This document shows, in pieces, positions 57,194 through 64,000 of a stretch of 64,000 nt of DNA. Made by a program: the position numbers and the translations under genes. The notes under the pieces are model-generated. The model worked only from the letters and a program-made list of their open reading frames with translations. It made no database searches and had not been told where the DNA came from. Source of the stretch: DASQHW01 sp038209365 (GTDB lineage: Bacteria; Actinomycetota; Acidimicrobiia; IMCC26256; PALSA-610); contig JBBQXS010000021.1 in assembly GCA_038209365.1 (NCBI GenBank), forward strand, positions 1 through 64,000. Reading direction: 5' to 3'. Within the stretch, counting starts at the first letter, position 1. The number at the start of each line of letters is the position of its first letter.

Positions 57194-57874
57194 ATGAACG
57201 TCGAGTCCCGTGATTCCGTCTCGCTCAAGCCGGCCGAGCTCGATGAGTTCGGTCAACTTCTCGCTGCGAATGGCTTGCCAATCAGCGACGAAGAGCTCGA
57301 CCGCCAGGTCGAGGCATTCCCACTTGCGGTCGTCGCATACCTCGACGGCGGGCTCCAGGGCGCCATGCTCGGGTCGCTCGAGCGCATCGGCGGCACACCG
57401 TCGATCCTGTGGGGGCTCGGTGTCGCGCGCAAAGGAAAGACCGCCGCCAACACCCTCAAGGTGCTGACCGGCGAGCTCACACGGCGCGCCGCGATCTCGT
57501 TCCCCGACGAGGACGTGCTCGTCGCGACTCGTCTCGCGCAGCCGAGCTGCTACGTGCTTCTCCAGAGCTACGCGAACGTGGTGCCGCGACCCGCCTATAC
57601 GCCCAACGGCGAGGACCGGGCGTGGGGACGCCGTCTGGCGAAGCGCTACGGCGTCGAACCGCACTTCGACGATCGGGCCTTCAAGGTCGTCGTCAAGGGA
57701 CGCAAGCCCCCGTGCCTGCCCGTGCTCGACACGAGCCCGGTCAAGGCGTCGGGCGGGACGAAGATCGCATCGCTGGTCGGGACCCTAGACGCCACCCGCG
57801 GCCAGGCGATGATCGCGTTCGGGTGGGCAATCGCCGAGGACCTGGCCGCCGGCTCCTACATCGCCGCCCGCTGA
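57194..57874 (+). CDS. Conserved hypothetical protein, 226 aa
   Basis: From the ATG at 57194; the frame upstream has no ribosome binding site. The protein is soluble: LKPAELDEFGQLLAANGLPI, then strand-rich segments FPLAVVAYLDGGLQGAML and TPSILWGLGVARKGKTAANT, followed by a second half with DRAFKVVVKGRKPPCL and two Cys. A GNAT-like acyltransferase fold is possible from the order of strands and the GLGVARKG segment, but the match is too weak to name. Its stop nearly touches that of the convergent DUF255 gene. Confidence 0.6.
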   Translation: MNVESRDSVSLKPAELDEFGQLLAANGLPISDEELDRQVEAFPLAVVAYLDGGLQGAMLGSLERIGGTPSILWGLGVARKGKTAANTLKVLTGELTRRAAISFPDEDVLVATRLAQPSCYVLLQSYANVVPRPAYTPNGEDRAWGRRLAKRYGVEPHFDDRAFKVVVKGRKPPCLPVLDTSPVKASGGTKIASLVGTLDATRGQAMIAFGWAIAEDLAAGSYIAAR

Positions 57875-57875
57875 G

Positions 57876-59903
57876 TCAGGATTCGCGTCTTCCTGCAAGC
57901 ACGGCATCGAGCTGCGCGCGCAGCTCCTCCGGTGACGTGACCGGCTGCATGCACGCGTACTGCTCACAGACGTATGCAGTCGGCACGAGGTCTCGTGCCT
58001 CGCGACCTTCGAGCAACGGGCTCGCGTCGGACGGTGGTCCGGTGAGTGTGACCGTTGCCGGCAACAGACGGTGATGCACCTCACGCCGGAGGGTGCGCGT
58101 GCGGGAATCATCAGCGGGACCGACGATCGCAACCTCGAGGGACGGCGTGAGCACACGTTCGCACGCCTCGAGCATGTGGGCGAACGCGGTCGGTTGCGAC
58201 GCCATGGGCCGGGCGAGCATCTCGGCGACGTCTACCGCGGGTGATTCGTAGCGCGCGTCGCCGGTGAGCGCGGCGAGGCGGAGCAAGCCGTTCGCGGCGA
58301 GTGAGTTGGCCGAAGGTGTCGCGTCGTCGAAGACGTCCTTCGGTCGCACGACGAGCGCTTCGGCGTCGTGACCGGTGGTGAAGAAGCCGCGACCATCGGG
58401 ATCGTGGAACAGCCGCAGGAGCTCGTCCGCGACGGCGCGCGCCTCGATGAGCCAGCCGGGCTCATCGACCTCGGCCATCGTGAGCAGCGCTTCGAGCAAT
58501 GCTGCGTAGTCCTCCGCGTACGCGAGATACGGCGCGCGCCACGATCGGAGGAAGCGACCGTCGTCGCGACGTAGCTCCCCGAGCAAGAAGCGCGTATTGG
58601 TACGTGCGGCTTCCATCCAGTCGTCGCGCTCCAACGCGGCGGCGGCGCGCGCGAGCGCATCGAGCATCAGCGCGTTCCACGCGAGCAGGATCTTGTCGTC
58701 GAGACCGGGTCGCACGCGTAGGCCGCGCCGCTCGAGCAGCTTCACCTTCGCCCGTTCGACTCCTGCAGGGACCTCGGCGGCCGGGTCCACGACATGCAGG
58801 ATGTTGGCGCGAAAGCCGGTATGGGGATCGACGAAGTTTCCCTGCTCGCTCACGCCGAAGTAGCGAATCACGGCGTCGGCGTCGTCGCCGCACACTTCCC
58901 GGATCTCGTCGATCGACCAGCAGTAGAACTTCCCCTCGACGCCCTCGGAGTCCGCGTCCTCGGCGGAGAAGAAGCCGCCGTTCGCATGGCGGAGGTCGCG
59001 CAAGATGTAGCCGACGACATCCTCGACCACGGACCGATAGCGCTGCTCCCCTGTGACCAGGTAGCCGTGCAGGTACGCACGGGTCAGCAGGGCGTTGTCA
59101 TAGAGCATCTTCTCGAAGTGGGGGACCAGCCAGAAGTCGTCGGTCGAGTAGCGCGCGAAGCCCCCGCCGAGCTGGTCATGGATCCCGCCCGCGGCCATGC
59201 CGTCGAGGGTTGTGGTGATCATCTCGCGGGCGTCCTCGGCGCCGTTGCGCACGTACGCCCTGCACACGAAGTCGATGGTCATCGCCTGCGGGAACTTCGG
59301 CGCGCGTCCGAAACCTCCATGGCGCGGCTCGAACTGGGCCTTCACCCCGGCGTAGGCAGCGCTCATCAGCTCGGTCGTCAGTGCGCCACGCGCTTCGGGG
59401 CGCAACACGTCCTCGGCGATGGCCGCGGTGAGTTGCTCGCTCTGTTGCAACACTTCTTCCCGCCGGTCGCGCCACGCCTCCGACACGGCCTCACAGACAC
59501 GGCGGAACGCGGGCATGCCATGCCGTTCCTCGGAGGGAAAGTACGTGCCCGCATAGAACGGCCGGCCGTCCGGCGCGCACCAGACGCTCATCGGCCAGCC
59601 GCCGCGTCCCGTCAGCGCTTGCACCGATTGCATGTAGATGGCGTCGACGTCGGGCCGTTCCTCGCGATCGACCTTGACGTTCACGAACAACTGGTTCATC
59701 ACTGCCGCAGTTGCGTCGTCTTCGAAGGACTCGTGCGCCATGACGTGACACCAGTGGCACGACGAGTACCCCACCGAGAGGAACACCGGTACGTCGCGCT
59801 CGCGCGCGAGGGCGAAGGCCTCCGCGCTCCACGGCATCCACTCCACCGGATTGTCGGCGTGCTGCCGCAGGTAGGGACTCGTCTCGTCCGCCAGTTTGTT
59901 CAC
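57876..59903 (-). CDS. DUF255/YyaL-like thioredoxin-domain protein
   Basis: 675 aa, the normal length. The N-terminal thioredoxin-like domain has NPVEWMPWSAEAFALARERD, SVGYSSCHWCHVMAHESFED with CxxC, then NVKVDREERPDVDAIYM and GRGGWPMSVW. The long C-terminal part is an alpha/alpha toroid (six-hairpin glycosidase-like fold), with HDQLGGGFARYSTDDFWLVP and EDADSEGVEGKFYCWS. Close relatives include SPATA20 and bacterial YyaL. Reported functions are unsettled; redox or N-acyl-glucosamine-epimerase-like activity has been proposed. Cytoplasmic. Confidence 0.93.
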   Translation of the reverse strand: MNKLADETSPYLRQHADNPVEWMPWSAEAFALARERDVPVFLSVGYSSCHWCHVMAHESFEDDATAAVMNQLFVNVKVDREERPDVDAIYMQSVQALTGRGGWPMSVWCAPDGRPFYAGTYFPSEERHGMPAFRRVCEAVSEAWRDRREEVLQQSEQLTAAIAEDVLRPEARGALTTELMSAAYAGVKAQFEPRHGGFGRAPKFPQAMTIDFVCRAYVRNGAEDAREMITTTLDGMAAGGIHDQLGGGFARYSTDDFWLVPHFEKMLYDNALLTRAYLHGYLVTGEQRYRSVVEDVVGYILRDLRHANGGFFSAEDADSEGVEGKFYCWSIDEIREVCGDDADAVIRYFGVSEQGNFVDPHTGFRANILHVVDPAAEVPAGVERAKVKLLERRGLRVRPGLDDKILLAWNALMLDALARAAAALERDDWMEAARTNTRFLLGELRRDDGRFLRSWRAPYLAYAEDYAALLEALLTMAEVDEPGWLIEARAVADELLRLFHDPDGRGFFTTGHDAEALVVRPKDVFDDATPSANSLAANGLLRLAALTGDARYESPAVDVAEMLARPMASQPTAFAHMLEACERVLTPSLEVAIVGPADDSRTRTLRREVHHRLLPATVTLTGPPSDASPLLEGREARDLVPTAYVCEQYACMQPVTSPEELRAQLDAVLAGRRES

Positions 59904-59924
59904 ACTGCGACCGTACCCGTCTCG

Positions 59925-61046
59925 TCATACGCCGAGCCGATCGAGGGCAGTGTCGACCGATGCGTACGCAGCCGCGACGCACGTTTCGAGCGCGCCTTGG
60001 CGACCGGTCGCGTATGCGGCGTCTGCAACCGTCCACAGCTCGTCCTCCACCGGCGCGAGCACCGAACGCACTCGTTCGCGCTCTTCGTGATCCGCCTCGA
60101 CGCGATCGCGGAGCCGGGCGAACCGGCGCCACTGCGCTTCTTCGGCGAGCTCCGCGACGACCGCGGGCGGGAACATGGGGATGTACACGCCGACGCACGG
60201 GTTGCCGAGGCACGACCACACCCGCGTCGGGGCGCCGTCGGTACGGAGGTCGACGATCATCGACGCGGTCGTCTGCGCGTGGAAGTCGGGTCGGTGCAAG
60301 CAGACCGAGAAACCGCTGCCATTCGCGTCGGTGTGGTCGCGTAATGTCGCGGCGAGGTCGTGCGCGTCGACAACGGGTCCCCGGGCCACGCATGTGCGAG
60401 TGACGGCGAGACGGTGATCGGCCCGAGTCGTCGGGACGCGGCGGAGGCGACGCTCGTCGAAGTCGGTGCCCGGTGCGACATCCGGCGACGCGCGTGTCCA
60501 GTCCGTGGTCAGGCTGACCCGGTTGGAGATCGATGTGCCGTCACCGGCGGGCTTCGCCACCCACGTGCGGTCGCTCGTCTCGACGACCCATGCGCGTCGC
60601 GCATCGGCGAGCAGGAACGACGAGAAGTAGGGCTCGTCGTCGAACGGCTCCCCGGAGCCGCCCTGCCCGTATGTCTCCACCAGCGACGTGCAGAGGTCGA
60701 GCGCGTCGTCCACCGTGTGCGCCCGTTCGAGGACGAGCCGTACGACGTCCATGCCGAGCAATGCGGGCGGAAGCGGGCGCGGGGAGTCGACCGTGAAGAT
60801 CTTCTCGTTGCCGATCGTGACGCCGTGCTCGTTGACGCCGTGCTCGCATCCCCACAGCCACGTCGGTCGCGAGCCGAGGAAGGCGCTCGCATTGGCGTCG
60901 GGAATCGTGAGGTACTGGGTCGTCACCTCGGCGGCACCCGCTCGGCGCGCGTGCCATTCGAGCACCTGGCCCTCCGCGGGGTGACGATCGGAGTTCTTGG
61001 CGAACCACATGCCGTCGCGGTGGCGGACGCAGAGGGTGTCGCACAC
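59925..61046 (-). CDS. C69-family (secernin/acyl-transferase-like) peptidase
   Basis: 373 aa beginning MCDTLCVRHRDGMWFAKNSD; the Cys at position 2 would be the catalytic N-terminal nucleophile after Met removal, as in Ntn-hydrolases. The NSDR motif and RPTWLWGCEHGVNEHGVTIG are typical of C69/secernin proteins. Members hydrolyse dipeptides or transfer acyl groups. It lies 5 bp downstream of the metallopeptidase gene at 61052, so the two peptidase genes are probably co-transcribed and may serve peptide breakdown. Confidence 0.87.
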   Translation of the reverse strand: MCDTLCVRHRDGMWFAKNSDRHPAEGQVLEWHARRAGAAEVTTQYLTIPDANASAFLGSRPTWLWGCEHGVNEHGVTIGNEKIFTVDSPRPLPPALLGMDVVRLVLERAHTVDDALDLCTSLVETYGQGGSGEPFDDEPYFSSFLLADARRAWVVETSDRTWVAKPAGDGTSISNRVSLTTDWTRASPDVAPGTDFDERRLRRVPTTRADHRLAVTRTCVARGPVVDAHDLAATLRDHTDANGSGFSVCLHRPDFHAQTTASMIVDLRTDGAPTRVWSCLGNPCVGVYIPMFPPAVVAELAEEAQWRRFARLRDRVEADHEERERVRSVLAPVEDELWTVADAAYATGRQGALETCVAAAYASVDTALDRLGV

Positions 61047-61051
61047 GGTCG

Positions 61052-62623
61052 TCAGCGCGCGAGGTCACGTGCGAGCGCGGCCGGCGTGAGCGGCGTGCCC
61101 GTGGCGCGTTCGATCAGGTGGTCCCAACGCAGCGATGCGCCTGGCGCGAAGACGCGCTGCGAAAGGAACGTGCCCGCGTCCGTGCGATTCACGAGGCGTC
61201 CCACGGTCGCGGTGAGCTGGGAGGCGATCAGCTCACCGAACAGGGAGTTGTGGTAGTAGACGGGCGCGACCGTCACGTGAATCTTGGCGGCCCACTCCGG
61301 CGCGTTGCGGTCGTCGGGCCGGCGCAGGAGCTGGAAGCGTTCGACGAGATCCCACCAGTGCGCGTCGTGCGGGCCATCGGGGTTCGCATAGAGACCGCGT
61401 TCGAAATGCGTCATCACGAGCACCCACCGGGCAAAGATCAAGAGCGCGGCGCGACGCGTGGCGTGCAATCGCGGTGCGAGCTCCTCGACGGTCGCCTGGG
61501 ACAGCCGCGCCACCTCCCGGAGCCACTCCGGCTCGTGGACCATTCGCCCACAGCGCATCGCGATGCCCTCGGTGAGGCACAGGTGCATCGTTCGGAGCAA
61601 CCATGGGAGCTCGCGGTCGACTCCGTCGAAATACACCGCGTGACCGAACTCGTGCAACATCGTCTCCGCCCAACGCGCGCCGGGCACGTTGTTGCTGAGG
61701 ACGCGCACGTCTCCGGCCCGGTCCACGTCGATGCAAAATGCGTGCTGGATCTTCCGGTCGCGCGGCGCCAGGTCGCTGCGGCCGAGCACGCCGCGGACGT
61801 CGAGGCCCATCCCGTCGAACGTGCGAAGTGTGAGCTCGTCCAGGCTCGCGTCCGCAAGATACGGGTCGAGGTCTACGCCGGCCGCCTGCGGCACGTCTTG
61901 GAAGAACGGATCGTCGTAGTGCCAGGGCCGCAGCTCGTCCTTGGCGACACCAAAGCGGGCGGCGAGGAGGTCATCGAGCTCGCCCTTCATCACGAGGAAC
62001 GGCTCACGCGTGATGACGTCGACCTCTTCCAGGGTTGCGAATAGTCGCTTCTCGTCGTACTCGGTTGTGGCGAGCGCCATCGCGAAGTGGTCGCGGAATC
62101 CCAGGCGACGCGCGGCGTCGTTGCGGAGCCGGACCAGCTCGCGTACGTCGGAGGCGATCTCGGCGCCGACGGTCTTCGAGGCTTCCCACGCGGCCTTGCG
62201 TTGCGCCGTGTCGCGGCTCGTCCGCAGTACGGCGAGGATCGTGTTGTCGTCGACCGGGTCGCCGTCGATCGTGCCCCGGTGGCGCGCGAAGCGCGACTCG
62301 ATCGACGACTGTGCGTCGATGATGCGGCGTCGCAGCTCCGGGTCCACCTGGTGGGGAAGGTGCACCTGCTCGAGCACGGCGAGGGCGCGGTCGGTCACCG
62401 CATCCAGCTGTTTCTCGGAGCGCGCGGCACGGATCGCGGCGAACGTGTCTGCATCGGCGAGCGCGTCGGACATCGCGATGTCCGCATCGGCGCGCCGGCG
62501 TTGCGTCTCCTCCGATGCCTCGACGTTCGCATTCCACCACGCGTGATTGGCGGCCGTCTCGAGCGGTCGCAGGCGGGCGTCACATGCCTCGACTAGAGCG
62601 TGGGGCGTCACGCGGCCGGACAT
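61052..62623 (-). CDS. M2/M3-like zinc metallopeptidase
   Basis: 523 aa, mostly helical. The active-site helix is AETMLHEFGHAVYFDGVDRE (HEFGH) with the third ligand in HLCLTEGIAMRCGRMV, so a gluzincin. The N-terminal helices (LETAANHAWWNANVEASEET) and LGFRDHFAMALATTEYDEKR resemble M2 (ACE-like) and M3 peptidases; the exact clan member cannot be fixed by eye. No signal peptide, so it acts on cytoplasmic peptides. Adjacent and co-oriented with the C69 peptidase. Confidence 0.85.
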   Translation of the reverse strand: MSGRVTPHALVEACDARLRPLETAANHAWWNANVEASEETQRRRADADIAMSDALADADTFAAIRAARSEKQLDAVTDRALAVLEQVHLPHQVDPELRRRIIDAQSSIESRFARHRGTIDGDPVDDNTILAVLRTSRDTAQRKAAWEASKTVGAEIASDVRELVRLRNDAARRLGFRDHFAMALATTEYDEKRLFATLEEVDVITREPFLVMKGELDDLLAARFGVAKDELRPWHYDDPFFQDVPQAAGVDLDPYLADASLDELTLRTFDGMGLDVRGVLGRSDLAPRDRKIQHAFCIDVDRAGDVRVLSNNVPGARWAETMLHEFGHAVYFDGVDRELPWLLRTMHLCLTEGIAMRCGRMVHEPEWLREVARLSQATVEELAPRLHATRRAALLIFARWVLVMTHFERGLYANPDGPHDAHWWDLVERFQLLRRPDDRNAPEWAAKIHVTVAPVYYHNSLFGELIASQLTATVGRLVNRTDAGTFLSQRVFAPGASLRWDHLIERATGTPLTPAALARDLAR

Positions 62624-62680
62624 TATCCCGACCTCCGGCTCCAGCGCCGTCTCGAGCGCCGTGCTGCCCGGTCGGATCGT

Positions 62681-63043
62681 TCAGCGAAACCAGATGCGCT
62701 GGTAATCGCGGCTCATGGGATGCAGGAGCAGCGCGACGAGCGCGGCGTCGAACATGAACGACACCAGCGGACCGAACGCGGTGAACGTCGAGGAGCCGAA
62801 CAGCGCGAGCAGTGCGAGGACCTGCGCAACCGAGGCGGCGACGGCGAGCCCGTATCCCCACTTCTTCTCGTTCGCGATACCGAACCCGCCGGCGGCCAGT
62901 CCGACGATGATGAACAGGGCCACGATCAGGGATCGTGAGGCGACGCCGAACAGCAGCCCCATCACGGCCTCGATGTAGCACAGGATGACGGCCGATTGGA
63001 GGGTCTGGGGCTGATGGGGGTTGAACCAACGGTGCTCGTTCAC
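62681..63043 (-). CDS. Small membrane protein overlapping rlmN
   Basis: 120 aa from a GTG at 63041-63043 whose last base pair overlaps the rlmN stop by 4 bp. The N-terminus NEHRWFNPHQPQTLQSAVIL precedes four hydrophobic segments (YIEAVMGLLFGV, LIVALFIIVGLAAGGFGIA, GLAVAASVAQVLALLAL, LVSFMFDAALVALLL). The ending HPMSRDYQRIWF is a typical tail. No family recognised. Likely translationally coupled to rlmN. Confidence 0.7.
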   Translation of the reverse strand: MNEHRWFNPHQPQTLQSAVILCYIEAVMGLLFGVASRSLIVALFIIVGLAAGGFGIANEKKWGYGLAVAASVAQVLALLALFGSSTFTAFGPLVSFMFDAALVALLLHPMSRDYQRIWFR

Positions 63044-64000
63044 GGTGTCATTCTCGCGGATCTTTCGGTACCCGTCGGACTCCGGTCCGATCGGGCTCGA
63101 AGTTGCCCGCACGCGGCGTGGATGCTGACGCCTCGGTTGCGGCGAACGCTCGCTTCGACGCCCCGCTCCCGCAGGCGGCGTGCGAACGCCTCGATCCGGT
63201 CACGGGCCGCGGCGCGGCCGCCGTATCCGCTCGTCGAATTGAGCGGAATCAGGTTCACGTGCGCACCGCCCCGCATCCCGGCCAGCCGCGCCGCCAGCAC
63301 GTCGGCCTGGTCAGGGGCGTCGTTCACGCCGTCGATGCACGCGTACTCGAAGGTCACACGACGCCCCTTCCGATCCGCATAGGCGCGCGCGGCGTCGAGG
63401 ACGTCGGCGATGGGGTAGCGGCGATTCAGCGGCACCAGCTGCTCCCGCAGCGCGTCGTCGGGTGCATGCAACGACACCGCCAGGGTCACCGGGAGGTCGA
63501 ACGCCGCCAGGCGCTCCATCCCGGGCACGACCCCCACCGTCGAGACCGTGAGGTGGCGGGCCGAGAGGCCCACGTCCTCGTGCAGCCGCGTACACGCGTC
63601 GAGGACGACGTCGACGTTGGCAAGGGGCTCGCCCATGCCCATGAACACGACGTTCGACACCCGTTGCGGCGACGCGTGCTGGGCGCGCAGCACCTGCTCG
63701 ATGATCTCGCCCACGTGGAGGTGCCGCTCGAAGCCGGCCTGACCCGTCGCGCAGAACGTACAGCCCATCGCGCAGCCGGCTTGCGACGAGACGCACACGG
63801 TCGCGCGGTTCGGGTATCGCATCAGCACGGTTTCGACCTGCGTGCCGTCTCCTGCGCGCCACAACCATTTCGTCGTCGTGCCGCGCTCGCTCTGTTGCTC
63901 GGTCTCCGCGTCGAACGCCAGCGGGAGATCGTCGGCAAGTCGCGTGCGCACGTCGAGCGGGACATTCGTGAGGAGCTCGAGCGGTCGCCGTTGCGTGTAC
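63040..64000 (-). CDS. rlmN: 23S rRNA (adenine-C2)-methyltransferase RlmN, 5' end outside window
   Basis: At least 319 codons; the frame remains open to the right edge. The radical-SAM motif CAMGCTFCATGQAGF supplies the 4Fe-4S cysteines, VVFMGMGEPLANVD is the GEPL-like segment, and VKVSLHAPDD equivalents (AVSLHAPDDALREQLVPLN) and SIHAACGQLR close the protein. The enzyme methylates C2 of A2503 in 23S rRNA and some tRNAs by a two-cysteine radical mechanism. The second catalytic Cys is in HAACGQ. Core gene; neighbours downstream overlap by 4 bp. Confidence 0.95.
   Translation of the reverse strand, partial: YTQRRPLELLTNVPLDVRTRLADDLPLAFDAETEQQSERGTTTKWLWRAGDGTQVETVLMRYPNRATVCVSSQAGCAMGCTFCATGQAGFERHLHVGEIIEQVLRAQHASPQRVSNVVFMGMGEPLANVDVVLDACTRLHEDVGLSARHLTVSTVGVVPGMERLAAFDLPVTLAVSLHAPDDALREQLVPLNRRYPIADVLDAARAYADRKGRRVTFEYACIDGVNDAPDQADVLAARLAGMRGGAHVNLIPLNSTSGYGGRAAARDRIEAFARRLRERGVEASVRRNRGVSIHAACGQLRARSDRSPTGTERSARMTP

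Noticed and set aside
58794..60344. A 516-codon open frame antisense to the DUF255 and C69 genes
   Set aside because: Arg/His/Val-rich composition typical of a shadow frame; the opposite strand encodes two clear protein families.

Overview
The window is high-GC bacterial DNA with frequent GTG and TTG starts, tightly overlapping operons and gene families typical of Actinomycetota: CsoR, homodimeric AceE, PaaX, a DUF2510 tail, BlaI/M56 pairs and a neocarzinostatin-like domain. The mixture best fits an environmental Acidimicrobiia-type actinobacterium; that placement is inference. There is no integrase, transposase, CRISPR array or rRNA. Two valine tRNAs are present, with anticodons GAC and CAC.

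Layout. 0-9.7 kb: end of a LuxR-type regulator, a secreted propeller/jelly-roll protein, an ABC permease without an ATPase, a methyltransferase, an EEP-fold nuclease/phosphatase-like protein, small proteins, a flavodoxin-like protein and a secreted protein with an internally duplicated domain. 10.7-25.2 kb: a copper and envelope region. It holds a polytopic membrane protein, CopA ATPase, CsoR, a truncated CopZ-like domain, an ECF sigma factor with its membrane partner downstream of a multicopper oxidase and a DUF4396 protein, a BlaI/M56 regulator pair, a class III cyclase fused to a YHS metal-binding domain, a PAP2 phosphatase, an M23 peptidase, a cupredoxin lipoprotein and a secreted Cu-monooxygenase-like protein. 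Matching 18-bp dyads near the BlaI pair and beside the cupredoxin gene suggest one regulon.

25-41 kb: an accessory patchwork. It contains a TetR/methyltransferase unit divergent from a cupin/methyltransferase unit, a degenerate LytM protein, a short CDF transporter, a broken methyltransferase, a nucleotidyltransferase, several lipoproteins (one frameshifted), a second ECF sigma/anti-sigma pair, a sulfotransferase-like protein and an FG-GAP protein. 41-64 kb: mostly core metabolism. It contains aceE, a nitroreductase-desaturase operon divergent from a PaaX regulator and an M20 amidohydrolase, a large secreted propeller protein, an O-methyltransferase, PPK2, a DUF255 thioredoxin protein, a C69 peptidase, an M2/M3-like metallopeptidase and the 5'-truncated rlmN at the right edge.

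The two places most likely to hold something undescribed are the copper/BlaI/cyclase-YHS region (10.7-25.2 kb) and a divergent pair of related, SMC-like proteins that have lost the Walker A motif (52.6-55.9 kb), the larger of which ends in a cysteine-rich zinc-finger-like tail.
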